Position numbers and translations under genes: made by a program. Below, piece after piece: positions 49,270-60,699 of a stretch of 64,000 nt of DNA. Source of the stretch: Ceratotherium simum simum. Taxonomy: Eukaryota > Chordata > Mammalia > Perissodactyla > Rhinocerotidae. Position 1 is the first letter of the stretch; every line of letters begins with the position of its first letter. The notes under the pieces are model-generated. The model was not told the DNA's origin. It ran no database searches and saw nothing but the letters and a program-made list of their open reading frames with translations. The stretch spans positions 3,776,630-3,840,629 of the forward strand of contig NW_004454182.1 of the NCBI RefSeq assembly GCF_000283155.1, in the 5' to 3' direction.

Positions 49270-50600
49270 TTAACCGATGAACAAACACAATATTGGTGTC
49301 ATTGAATATATATTTAACATCCTGGTTTGTTCATTGGAGCAATCGTTTATTGGACATGTAATATAACTGTACAAATTTCTTGCTGGCCCACAGCTGCAGG
49401 CAATGGAATGCTGATACTGGCCACTTCTGACTCCTGAAAGCCAATCATATGTCTCTTTTCCCAATTCTGTGTTTGGTGACATCACATTGATAGCTTGAAA
49501 TAGGCCACAGAGGCACATATACATCACAAAAATCCATAAATACTAAAAGTCTGCCTTCTATCCCATACTAGTTTATCAACACACCACTGGACTGAAGACT
49601 GAGAAACAAAAGGCATTGAGAGCTACACCATAGAGAAGGCTTCTAGTTTGCCACTAGTAGTTGGGACCTGCAATCCCCCAGAAGGGCATGCTGAACTGAT
49701 CCATTTCTATCAAATCTCACACCATCCCTTTCCTCCCAGGGGAAGGAGGCCATTGCAGCCTTTTCTTTGGGGACAAGGAAGAGAGGCTTTTCCTTGAAAT
49801 TAATTGAAGAAAGTTCCAACAGAAACACTTGGAAGTTTGATATGCCCCTGCTAGAACAGGAGATATAAATCTCATTCTATAGCTGGGTGCTTATAGAACT
49901 GCTGGATGCACGTGCCCACCCTGGTGCCACCACTGGAGTACAGTGTGCTCAGAGAGATCTTGAGAAGGTGTACTGGGAGGCTCAGAGTATGGTGCAGATT
50001 CCTCTTCAGACCTTCTCTGAATATGAGAAAGATGTGATAAGTTTTCCAATGGGCCATCTAAACTTTGGGTGAATACTGAACACAAAGATAGAAGTCCATT
50101 TTGGTAGGTTTCTGAATGCAGGAAGCCCTGTAGCCAGCAGGGATTTAAGGCCCCGGGACTGTGTGTGCCTGGAAAGAAGTAGGGGCAATCCCTGTACCCT
50201 GTCTATTCTCTGTAACCCTCTAAGGGTGTAGAAGAAGACTTCTGAGTTGCTTCTAACTCCCTGGGATAGAGCAATGGGACTGCTCAGGTGGCTGCTGGGC
50301 CAAGTGATGGAATGCCCAACCCAAGACAGTGTTGAGGGCGTATTTTTGGCAGGTGAAGGAAGTCATGGCTGGTCCTCTACAGGGATCCTCAATAGTAAAG
50401 AGAATGGGTAAAGTTTGTGGACTCCAAAGTGATGTGGACACAACCTAAATGGAAGCCACCACATAAGCACAGTCCACCAGCATCAAATAGATGGGTGAAT
50501 GAACCAGTCTGAGGCACAGGATGCCTCCTACCAGCAGAATGGTCGTCATAGAAGAGCACATTTTTGTATTCTATCCCCCCACCTTTCTGCTCCTAACAGC
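49270..50600. other. Unassigned complex block, higher GC, possibly ERV-derived
   Basis: About 1.3 kb with near-balanced composition stands out from AT-rich flanks. It has many overlapping 60-85-codon open frames on both strands (for example minus 50253-50441 with FTCQKYALNTVLGWAFHHLA, plus 49887-50072). None is long and none carries a domain I can name. The layout suggests a decayed coding sequence read on the minus strand, probably an old retroviral internal region, but this is a guess. Confidence 0.3.
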
Positions 50601-51479
50601 AGAACTAGAAGAAGGGGAAGAAGGCACCCCGCTGTGAGATCCTGCTCCCATAACACCTCTATTCAATAGCTAGCCCACAAATGAAGCTTGGCTGGGAATA
50701 TGGCAAGGACCAAAATTTGTCAAGTTTGTAATCAAAGTTTTGGAAATGAATAGGACTGACACTTAATCATAATTGAAAGGGGGAGGAAATTTATGGAATC
50801 TGAGAAAATTGTCATTAAGTAATCTACAACCCAGTGGGAAATCTGGATTCCACATAGTCTAGTAAAATGCAGCGCCTGGGCAAAATAAAATTATTTCATG
50901 TTCATATCCCAAAGAGTTCTTCAATAAACTGGCTACATTATTACTTATTATTCTCCTTCCCAGTTGGATCCTTTCCATTAGCTTTTAAAGATACTTGATT
51001 TTTTTTTTACTAAAAATACAACAAAACAAAACAGGTTTTTTCTCTTCAGTGCCATCTGAAAGTTTTATTGAGAGTTTATCTCTACTTGCCATTTTTGGAT
51101 ACTTTTTTTCTTTTCATTTCTCATCCAACTCCAATATCTTCCTCTTCTCTCTCGTCACCCCACCAAAGCAGATCTTCACCTCTCTGCTGTTGAATGCAAA
51201 AGATACTGTTCAACCATCACCTAACTCAGAGTCACAGTAGTATGTGACACGATTGAGCATGACCGTACTTTAACTCATTTCATTTTATAATGTTCTGAAA
51301 TATTTTAAAGTACTCATACCAGGATATTCCATACCTAAATACTTCAGCATGATTCTTCATACACACACACACACACAAATCCATACATAACTAAAACAAT
51401 ATTGCAATACTCTGTGTAATTAGCAATAATGTCTTAAAATCATCTAATAGTTAGTCCATATTCAAATTTCTACAATTGA
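50601..51479. other. Intergenic sequence, no gene seen
   Basis: Contains a short (CA)n at 51361-51376. The 81-codon frame at 50995-51240 has no motif. Confidence 0.4.
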
Positions 51480-52430
51480 CCCTAAAATATTATTTATGAT
51501 TAAGCTTTTCTGGAAAGTCTCTCTTCTCTTGGCTCTTGAAGCCCAAGTTTCTCCTGATAGTCCTACTATCCATCTGACCAGTTCTCCTCTGAGTTTTTTC
51601 AGGTCATTAAATATTAGATTCCTTATAATATACTCCTTGGAGCTTTCTTCTCACGTTAGTCTGTGATCTCACCCACGTCAATGACTTTATCACCTTATAT
51701 TAAATAACACTCCAATTTTCCTCCCCGACTATCAAGCCACTGAAATGTATTGTATTTACTTCCTAAACAGTTTTTCCTTGTTCCCTTTTCTTATCTCTCT
51801 GGCCGCTATATTAAGTATAAGCTCTCTTTCTTCTTGACCTCTGCTATGAAGCTTTCTCACTGCCACACTGCCAACTGGTTTTCTGGACTTTTATTGTTTC
51901 ATTTATTTTCATATTTTATATTTCTAAATGGTATTTTTATTTGCACTTGGACAATGCTTTTGCATCTTTTGTTCAAGGGCACGAGAGATTGGTATTTGAG
52001 AAAGGGTTTTGTAGTCAGAGTAATCTTTTTGAAATTAAAATATTAGATCACTTTCTTACTTAAAATCTTTAAACAGCTTTCTATTTCTCTTATGATGAAG
52101 CCCAAAATCCTTAACATGAACAACAACAACAAAAAAGACCTTGTCTGATCTAACCCCCAAGTACCTCTCCCGTCTTATTTACCAATAGTTTTCCAAGTTT
52201 TCTTCATTCTGTTCAATAGGTCTTTCTCTTAGTTCCCACAACCCACAGTTTTGGGTTTTTTTTTTAATTGTTACCTCTACATACAATGCTCACCAATCAC
52301 CACCCCCCTCACCCCTCACGTAAACCAGATATCAACTCAAATATCTTGCCCTCAGGAGGCCTCAGTGGATTTCTCTGGCCCACCCTCTCAGGAAAGCATT
52401 ATCACAGTTAGTAAAAACAACTCTTTACTT
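51480..52430 (+). mobile_element. L2 LINE, sense, interrupted on the right by ERE
   Basis: 'gaagcccaaaatccttaaca' and 'gaccttgtctgatctaaccc' are L2 ORF2 3' motifs, followed by pyrimidine-rich sequence and 'tcttgccctcaggaggcctc' (the L2 'aagcctTCC' block). The left part (51500-52040) is weaker. No frame survives. Confidence 0.6.
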
Positions 52431-52447
52431 AATAAATATACCCTAAC

Positions 52448-52691
52448 GGGGGCTGGCCTGGTGGCGTAGTGGTTAAGTTTGCACGCTCCGCTTTGGCGGC
52501 CAGGAGTTCGTGGGTTCAGATCCCAGCATGGACCTACATATTGCTTATCAAGCCATGCTGTGGCTAAATCCCATATAAAGTAGAGGAAGATGGGCATAGA
52601 TGTTAGCCCAGAGCCAGTCTTCCTCAGCAAAAAGAGGAGGATTGCAATGGATGTTAGTTCAGTGCTAACCTTCCCCACAAATAAATAAATA
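52448..52691 (+). mobile_element. ERE SINE, sense, 17-bp target duplication
   Basis: Head gggggctggcctggtggcgt then agtggttaagtttgcac; body 'atcaagccatgctgtggcta', 'tcccatataaagtagaggaa'; two tail modules ending 'ccttccccac' and an (AAAT)n tail. The flank aataaatataccctaac (52431-52447) recurs as aataaataaaccctaac (52692-52708), 16 of 17 matching. The tail may have grown from the duplicated AAAT. Confidence 0.95.
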
Positions 52692-52708
52692 AATAAATAA
52701 ACCCTAAC

Positions 52709-53100
52709 TTCAAAGAATATACATTTGTCAAGCGGTCATGCAGTTTTTGGAAAAAAAAGTTTCAAAACTAGACCACAAAGAACACCTAAATAAATATAAT
52801 AAGATTTTATAAGTCATTTTCCTCATATAAAATAATAAAACTATATTGCATAAAAAAATGAGGAGCAAGGTAAAATGAAATCACTAGGAATACTTTTTAA
52901 CTAATAACCAATTCTCAACTCAAAGATGAGATCCAAAAAGAATAGACTATTTTTTAATTACATTAGATTCTAAAACTTAAGGAAATATACCCACAGCAAT
53001 ACACTGGGAAAAATGAGTGCCTTCTGACTGTGTAATAGATGCCCAATGGAATCTATTTTTCACATTTTTACCATTGCTACCTTGCAAAAATTTAGTCTCC
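52709..53100. other. AT-rich sequence, nothing recognised
   Basis: No open frame or repeat signature. Confidence 0.4.
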
Positions 53101-54490
53101 AAGAGGTTACTACTAAGTGCTATTTAATAATTAATGAGTGAATCAGAATATCCACAATTAGGACACAGATTTTTGAAACACAGTTATAGCAACTAAGAAA
53201 ACAAGAAACTGAGAAAAGGATCAGTATCTTAGTATGTAAAGAGTTCAAATCAAGAAATAAGAAAACTCTAAGGCAAAAAAAAAAAAACACAGAAAAAGGA
53301 AACTTGCTATAGGTGAACATAGCTAGCAAGGTAATAGGAAAACAGAGAGCTTCAGAACCGGAGGATAATGGTAACCACTTGAATCCATATTTCTTCACGT
53401 ATCTTCTCAAATGACCATAAATTCAATAGAGTACACATAAACCCTCACATGATTCTCCCTTAAGGATTACTAAGAGACAGAAAACACCACAAAATCCAAA
53501 TTATCTGTAAGTAGTGGAATAAATTCTAAATCCCAACAGAGCTCTCATTGACACTGCAAACCTGTGGGTGTACACAGCAGGGCAAGGGAGGTTTAAGAGA
53601 AGCCACGTGAAAGAGAAGAGGAAAACAAGTGATGTGGGAAAGGCACAGACAAAGTAACTGCCCCAAAGTTACTAAGCACAAAAATGGTCAGGACAGGTCT
53701 GGGACATTTAGTCCGCAATACTGATTACTGGGAAGGGGTTTGACAATGAGAGGGATTGAAGTGACAGCCTTGATGATGCAGAACTTCTGTGGCAGAAGCA
53801 GATACAGAGAGAAGGGTGCTCCTTGAAGACGTGGTGGTGAAAGAAAAAAAGGAGAAATGGGAAATTAAGAAATCTGCAGAAATCAAAGAGAAACAAGAAC
53901 CTCCAAAACTCATCCTCTAGCTCTTACCACCACCATCAACTTCATCCATTAAGGAAACTGAACATCACTACATTGCAGAAAAGAGCCTTCTCTCTACCAT
54001 ATGCGTAGTAATAGAAAAAAATGTAAAAAAACAAACGTACTCAATACAACACTACTGTAAGGAAGAAAAAACCTGAAATATAAATCATAGCATTTTAACT
54101 AATAAAAATTAACCCCCTGTAACCCCCACAAAAATGAAAATAAAACAGTAGCAAAAGAAAGTTGTAATGCCACATTCCAAACTGAGTTAAATATCTTCAA
54201 ACAAGTATATAGAGATAAATAAACACATACACAAATAAAATCAAGCATGCAAAAAGGAAGAAAATAAATGGGCCAAAAAGAAAAAACAGCAGGAAAAAAA
54301 TGCATTGAAAGTTGATCAACGTCAGGAAAGAACCTAAAGACAAAATCATTTCAGACGAAGAACAAGTTAAAATTGACCAGGAATGGTCAAATATGAGACA
54401 TATCTTAGCAAAACTATCAAATTTAATGACAAAGATAATATCCTGATAGACTACAGGCAAAACTTGAAACTACTTATACGGGGAAAATAA
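53101..54490 (+). other. A-rich block, possibly an old L1 5' region
   Basis: Strong A-over-T bias on the plus strand, long A-runs (near 53275 and 54290) and purine-rich phrases such as 'gaaatgggaaattaagaaat' suggest the sense strand of an old L1 5' UTR/ORF1. The minus open frames at 53120-53410 and 54099-54460 are Phe/Leu-rich because they are antisense to A-rich DNA. No diagnostic L1 motif was found. Confidence 0.3.
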
Positions 54491-54492
54491 AC

Positions 54493-55171
54493 AGGCTTCA
54501 CCACTATCGCCTCTGTTTCTGCTTCTCCTCCTGCGCTGGTGTCCTAATTCAGTGGGAAACTGGTCCTTCTTTGGGAACTCACAGCTGAAAAGACTCTGAT
54601 GCTTGCCATGGCCAACAGAAGCATGAAGGAAGGACTCAAGACAGAGAAAAAGGTCATGTTAATTTGCAAGTTGCGGGGCAGAATGGTTCTACGGTGCAGT
54701 TTAAGACCGAGAGGCATACGCCACTTAGTAAACTAATAAAAGTCTATTGTGAATGACCGTTTGCCAATAAGATAGATCAGATTTGGATTTGATGGGCAAC
54801 AAATCAATGAAACAGACACATCAGCGCCGTTGGAAATGGAGGATGAAGAAAAAATTGGTACATTATAGTAGCAGACAGTATTGGATACTGAAAAAAAAGG
54901 AACCCAATATTTTATAATTCTGTTCCTGCAAACAAGATACATCCTTAATTAATAAATAATTTGATACCACCACATCTTTACTACTTTAGTATGCCCCCTT
55001 CCTCATTTGTTTATTTTACACAAGGTAACTGATGTATGGGCATGATCATATTGATTTTTTTAATTTTTGTTTTTTACTAAATGACCAATGGTAGATTTTG
55101 ATGCACATTACATAAAAATGAGAAGAGGAAAAAACCCAGCTTGGTTCTATAAAAATATCTTTCTCCTTTAG
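54493..55171 (+). pseudogene. SUMO2P: SUMO2 processed pseudogene
   Basis: The intact parent encodes SUMO2, a small ubiquitin-like modifier of about 95 residues that is conjugated to lysines through a C-terminal Gly-Gly. The copy starts at the ATG at 54608 and reaches the position of the normal stop at 54889-54891. That is 284 bases against 288 for the parent reading frame. Matching stretches include 'aggcatacgccacttagtaa', 'gatttgatgggcaacaaatc', 'caatgaaacagacacatcag' and 'gttggaaatggaggatgaag'. There are no introns, so it arose by reverse transcription. About three small deletions break the frame. The codon at 54754-54756 is TGA where SUMO2 has Arg (CGA, a CpG transition), and the Gly-Gly codons are lost. 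The 3' part (about 54892-55171) matches SUMO2 3' UTR ('gaccaatggtagattttgat') but is cut before the poly-A end. It cannot encode a modifier. SUMO4-like or SUMO3 origin is less likely because of the UTR match. Confidence 0.85.
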
Positions 55172-55891
55172 TGCCTTCAGGACCCACGGAGCCCATCAGA
55201 CACTGTTCTTCCTTCTTGGTAGTAGATACAAGAGGCAGCAATTTGACTTTTACATTGGAGGGTGTGTCCTGGCATACTTCTGACCACTGGAATTTAAACA
55301 ACTGTACTGGTGTCATATGCCGAAGCTTCCTAAGGTTTCTCTCCCATCCTCTGAGTGCATGTGTCTTACCAAGCCTACAGTGTACAAGCCGCCTCTTGCT
55401 CATCCTCCCTGATCAGCATTATGTCATCAACATAATGGATCAATATGAAATTCTATGTGATGTCCAGATGGGCTGGACTCTTCAGATTTTATTATGATAA
55501 AGTGCAAGAGTGTTGATATAGACCTGGGGAAAAGCTCTGAGCAAATATCATTGTCCTTTGCACTTGAATGTTAACTTTCTGGTTATCTCTTTTGAAAGGA
55601 ATAGAAAAGAATATATTCATTCAATTGGTCATTATAATTCCATGGACCTGAGTCATTATTAATCTGCTTCAGCAATGGTATCGTATCTGATGTGGTAGCT
55701 GCAATCAGGAATACTATTTGGTTGAGTCTGCAGTAATCTACAATCATTCTCCATGATTCATCTAAATTTTTCTTCTGGAGTCACACTGATGAATCACACA
55801 AATAGATGACCAAGATCACCCACCCATGTAATGCATCCTAGATCTTTAATGATGACTAATCTCTGCCACCCAACACCCCTATCTCTCAACA

Positions 55892-55926
<35 letters not shown>

Positions 55927-56530
55927 ACACACACACACACTCATGCATATATACTGTGTAGTAACATTGTTTTTCATTTATATACAATCTTGGCTTCGGG
56001 GGGATTTTGGAGGCTTTTACTTGGCTTTCTCCTTTAAAATATTAAGGGATAATTATGGAAGTTACTCCAAAATGCCAAGTATTTAAGCACAAATTTTAAA
56101 CGTGGGGAAACAGAGAAATGAATTGGCAAGCACATAGGTGCTCAGATGCAGTGAATCTCTTGTAAGTCGTACTTTATCCAGTGTTCCATTGCCCTCCACT
56201 GCACAAGAGGGCAATGATTCTGCTTTGGGTCTCCTGTTATTGATGTCAGCTTAGATCTTGTGTGCTGAAGTTCATACATGGTCTGGGTGTTTCCCTTTTC
56301 TCAATGTAGAGTCACTGGCATAAATGGCTATAGTTTCCTTTGAGTAAGACCTGGGAGAATCTTTCTAGTGAATACTTGCTGAGGTGTAGCAAGGTTCTTC
56401 CACCTGGAGACCTGACTTTCTCTTCCATCAATGGTTTTCAGATCTGAAAATTGGCTAAGTTCCTCAAATAGTTAATAGAATGCCTGATCCACAGTAATAG
56501 AATCTTGTAGAATATAGCATCTAGCCAGGA
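55172..56530 (-). pseudogene. Endogenous retrovirus pol (RT) remnant, antisense
   Basis: On the minus strand, 55411-55437 reads HYVDDIMLI, the Y-x-D-D catalytic box of a retroviral reverse transcriptase. Downstream on that strand (lower coordinates), the 108-codon open frame at 55077-55403 contains QLFKFQWSEVCQDTP, which fits the RT thumb/connection region of ERV-L-like elements. Upstream on that strand, pol-like sequence extends to at least 55890 and probably 56500. It is broken by a (CA)n microsatellite at 55894-55940. Stops and frameshifts occur immediately after the YVDD box. The piece ends abruptly where the SUMO2 pseudogene begins. No functional enzyme can be made. Confidence 0.62.
55894..55940 (+). 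repeat. (CA)n dinucleotide microsatellite
   Basis: CA repeats run from 55894 to 55940, interrupted once by AT at 55921-55922. It lies inside the antisense pol remnant and explains the Thr/His-rich plus frame at 55831-56037. Confidence 0.95.
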
Positions 56531-56539
56531 AACTCACCT

Positions 56540-57440
56540 AATAGTGAAAGAGGTGTGGGAAAGGGCCCATAATCATGGGATCCATTAATTTTGGAGAATC
56601 GAGTAGACCTGACAGTGTTTTGAAATGACTCACAGGTGAAATAACAGCTCAGAGACAAAACTTTGCAAGAATCAGTCTCCGTCTTGCAGGGTATAACATA
56701 TGCACTCTGTCTGTTTAGGTTCTGTATGCCTAACAGGAAGAATCTATGCATCTAGGAATCAAGGATGGAAGCAGGAGTAATTCCACTTACCATCACTCCC
56801 AATGAACCCCGAGGGGACATTGTGCTGTTTGTCTCCACAATCTAGGCTCTTCAGAGTTAGAGGTCCTGTTCATCAAAGGGAGTGCATTCAGTTCAGGATT
56901 CACGTGTTTCATTGGGCATTTTGGAGCCATTTTGCCTGAGTATTAGCAAGTGAAAAGAGAAATAGTCACCTTGGCAGGATAATTGATTCTGATCAACAGG
57001 AGGAAGTAGGGAGGCCTTTATCAATTAAGAGGAGGGAGAAATATGTTTGGAACCCATGTGATTCACTTGGATGCCCCTTGTTTCTCCTTTGACCAAATAT
57101 AACCAAATAGATAGGTGCAACAACTTGACATTAGAAGGGCATGATTGCCAAGAGCTCAGACCCCTCTGGAATAAGTTTTGGTTATACCAAAGCTAAGCAA
57201 CCAGGATCAGCTGATAGCTGAGGGTAAGATGAATTTAGAGTGGGTAGTGGAAGAGAGAGATGATGAGTACCATTTGCAGCCTCAAGACCTACTGTGGAGC
57301 TGGGGGCTGCATAGCATTTCACAAAATTCCTTCTTCAAATGTCCTCCTTCAGAAGAGATGTCCATGGGACCTGTGGAGGAGCTACTCTCCAAATATGTGC
57401 GGAGAAGTGAAAATGTGCAGAGCAAAGGGTGAGCTGTGGA
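56540..57440 (+). pseudogene. Endogenous retrovirus integrase 3' remnant, sense
   Basis: 'aatcaaggatggaagcagga', 'ttaccatcactcccaatgaa', 'ctcagacccctctggaataa' and 'gagtgggtagtggaagagag' follow, in order, the pol 3' end that is also present at 32195-32905 ('gaatgggtagtggaggaagg' there). Orientation is plus, opposite to the RT piece to its left, so the two cannot be one undisturbed provirus. Open frames of 84 and 62 codons at 57178-57448 are relics. Confidence 0.45.
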
Positions 57441-58255
57441 GAGGGTAGGGCACTCTGTCTCTTGGCCTCAGCATGTGATTTAAAGATATGATGGCTTACC
57501 AAAACTTCTTGCTTCACAATGTGTATTTGACTTTCAGGACTAAATGGCAGAGGCATGTGACTTATTTTAAAAGATTGCCTAGTCCTCTTTTCTCAAGCCC
57601 CACATTTTTCTGGGGAGCAAAATAGGCATGAGTCCAAGAGAAGAAAAAACTGAATCTTTGTGTTGACTCATGCTTATTTAATTGGAATAAAGCATGGAGA
57701 TATCTAATAACTTTATGATAATGCCAACTGTTTTTCCTGGGCCCATTGTATTCAGAAAAGCAGAGTTGCTTCTTGTGGAATTCCGAGATAGAGATTGTTC
57801 CTGAAGACACTTTTAACCAGGAAGTTTATTTCAGGCTTTTATATCTCAATTTGGTATAATTGTAGCATATGAAGTAATAGTCAAAAAGCTGGATAGTGTA
57901 TCCAGCTGTCAGGCATTTGTAGAGGAAAGAGTTCCTACTCTCCTCACCTCGATATAGAGCTTCACACCTACGTTGTCAGTTTCCTGGGCCCCCAAACACC
58001 ATAGAAAATTTTCAGTTAGTCCTCAACATATGATTTGTTATCCCTGCTCTAACATTATTTTAGGTTTCATATGGAGATAGACTATAATTTTCAGGGAAAT
58101 AATTCACACTATTCAAACAATATTGCTATAGCACTTCAGAACCCAAAAGGTATTCATTACAATGTGTGTGTAAGGTGAGGCCCACGGTGGCTTGAGGAAT
58201 ATTTCTCACAAGTTAGCCACAGAATGTTCTATGAAGGGGAGGATTGGGAATGGAT
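57441..58255. other. Unassigned sequence next to ERV remnants
   Basis: No motif recognised. The 82-codon minus frame at 57562-57810 has no domain. It may be further decayed retroviral or LTR sequence. Confidence 0.3.
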
Positions 58256-58460
58256 TGAGATTCTCTCTCTTTCTCATGTTTTCTTGATCTTACTCATCCT
58301 CTTTCCCTCTGTTTTCCCTCCTCCCTTTCTTCCTCATTCTTCCTCTGATCTATCTACTCCACTTACCCTCTCTCCTTTTTTCTTTCCTCTCCTTCTCTCC
58401 CTCCTCTTGCTTCAATCACTTCTCCCCTTTCTATCACTCCTTCCGTCCTCTAACTTAGAC
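58256..58460 (+). repeat. Pyrimidine-rich low-complexity tract
   Basis: About 200 bases of mostly C and T (for example 'cctctccttctctccctcct'). It explains the Ser/Leu/Pro-rich plus frame at 58224-58466. Such mirror-like tracts can form triplex DNA, which is only inference here. Confidence 0.85.
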
Positions 58461-60155
58461 CTTTGAAAGAAAATTAGCTTAATCTGAAGCTAAGATTCCT
58501 TATTTATTTTTTCTAGCAAAAAGAACTTTTATAATACGAGATAAGTATGAATCACCTTTCCATAGTTGTTTTAGAAAAATCTTTCTTCTGGAAATAACTT
58601 ACATCTTCATGTCTAGAGAGAGAGAGCAGTGGTCTAAATGACATATTTTATCTTTGTTGACTTCTTTTTTCCAGGACACTACATTATTAAATGTGAGGTA
58701 AATATCAGAAAGAAACAAAATGTAAGAGATCTTATGTAATAAAACTATAACTATTTAACAAAACTTATTAAGATAGATTCATACACAAATACTTGCCAGA
58801 GTATATATACATAAAAAAGGCAGAGAGAGAAAGAGAGAATGCTTAATTTACATTATTCATAACTGTAAGTGTAAAAAATACATATTGCATATATTTTCTG
58901 TGACATATGTTAATAGGAAGATCTCATATCCATAGACTGATAGTACCAAATTCATGAATTACGTGAGCTATAGCCTATTATTATATGGGCAATTATACTC
59001 CACGGAAATACAGCCTTCCTTTCCAGCTTCTTAAAAGGAGATGGCTCTGCAGAGAATCTTTATAAAATAAAAGTTTCGATTTCATTTACACCTAACAATA
59101 CCCTCCGTTGTCTATATACTAAAGCTAACATATACTTATGCTATTATGTAGTTACTTTTGTAGTTACTCTTATGTAGTTACTTTCTTTTAAAACAGTAAT
59201 ATGGGGCCTCTTAATGTAAATATCTAATATTTTTGTAAAGATAAATTTTTGCATACACTGTACCTATAAAGGTGTGTATCTATCCTGCTATAGGTACCAA
59301 TTATATAAACATATCTAAAATATATACAATAAACTATGTATTAAAAATACACTAATGTGCTTCAAATTATATCGAGATAGGATTGTATATGTATATAAAC
59401 TGTGTATATTTTAAGGTGATCTTCTTATTGGTTACAGTTTTAGCCCTTCTCTCATGTTTCTACCCCCATCCCCAAATGTGAGATTAAGGACAGGAATATA
59501 ACAATAGCACATTAGGTAAAGAGTTTATTATAATGATAAGTAAGAGAATGGCACACCATGTTGACACACAACAGTTCAGTCACTAGCTTTTTTTGTTATT
59601 TTGAAGATTCAAATAAAAGAAGTATAATCTCAAAGGATTCTTCTGGAAAGACAAATACATTCCAAAATGAAGAATGAGTGTTTGTCCATCTGTGCATTTT
59701 GTAGTCATAATGACAAATTGTTGATTTGATACCATGGGCATTATTAAACTACAAGTCCTGCCAACCCAGCTTTCATACATAACAGATTACAGTAATTATC
59801 TACTGGGGCCAATTCACACTCTTGCTATTAACTCTTATTAACCTGAATAGATAAAACCAAGTATATACAACATGAAAGCCAGCACTGTTCCAAATTAAAA
59901 ATAACTGGAGTGGAAGATGGCATTAACTGACTAATGCATTCTGATATCAGCTTCATTTCCAATTTTATAAGTAAATAGAAACAACAGTGTGTCTTTGAAA
60001 GAGCTTTTCCGACACTGAAGAGCCACTGTTATCATATTACTGTGGTTGTCTGCATTTTAAATTTTGACTTCTCTAGCAATTTTATTAATTTATTCTGATC
60101 ACTTTTTTATCTCAATTTAATTTCTTTACGCTCTGGGTGAAATAAGGAAAGGGTA
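58461..60155. other. AT-rich intergenic sequence, no gene seen
   Basis: Contains a (GA)n run at about 58615-58628 and 58823-58838 and AT-rich stretches around 59130-59410. The 65-codon minus frame at 59583-59780 lacks any motif. Confidence 0.45.
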
Positions 60156-60159
60156 TACA

Positions 60160-60250
60160 ATGTGTCCTCTAATGGATCAATTAATGAATCATTCATTCCA
60201 TAATCATTTATGGAGCATCTACTATGTGTTTGATAATCTAGACTTCATTC
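60160..60250 (-). mobile_element. L2 3' end fragment, antisense
   Basis: 'atgaatcattcattccataa' followed by 'tcatttatggagcatctact' and atgtgtttgat is the antisense L2 3' end. Confidence 0.45.
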
Positions 60251-60699
60251 CTTGTGCAATTTAATTATATTATTAATGAAATCATCATCTTCTGAATCCC
60301 CATGCTCCTAGTTGTAATAAGTTCATTATTTTATGACTACCCCATCTAAGTACTTAATAAAAGTTCCATGTGCGCTTACGTTAAGAAATGGTTATCCTTC
60401 CTCACTGCACTCCCAGGCCTGATAGTGTCACCAGATTTCCGCTCACAAGTGTCCCGTGGCTCTCCTGCTACCACACTTAGTGCAACATAAGAAGACCGCT
60501 TTACCTGGTTTATCCTGTTGGGGAGGGATGGGGTCAAGTGCTTCTGTTCCTGAGAGACACAGCAATGAGTGATAACATATAAAATTCAACACAATTAACC
60601 AAGCAGGACCCAACATTCCTGAAAAAGTTCTTCCCTCCTTTTCATACATAGACAGACACAAACACACACATTTTCTTTCAACTCCACCTTGCACCCCTC
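60251..60699. other. Intergenic sequence, no gene seen
   Basis: The 112-codon minus frame at 60443-60781 is the longest here. It shows no recognisable domain and overlaps the start of an L2 copy. Confidence 0.4.

Noticed and set aside
55171..55497. 108-codon plus frame
   Set aside because: It is the antisense shadow of the retroviral pol remnant (YVDD box on the other strand).
55831..56037. 68-codon frame with a Thr/His repeat
   Set aside because: Translation of the (CA)n microsatellite.
58224..58466. 80-codon Ser/Leu/Pro-rich frame
   Set aside because: Translation of a pyrimidine-rich tract.
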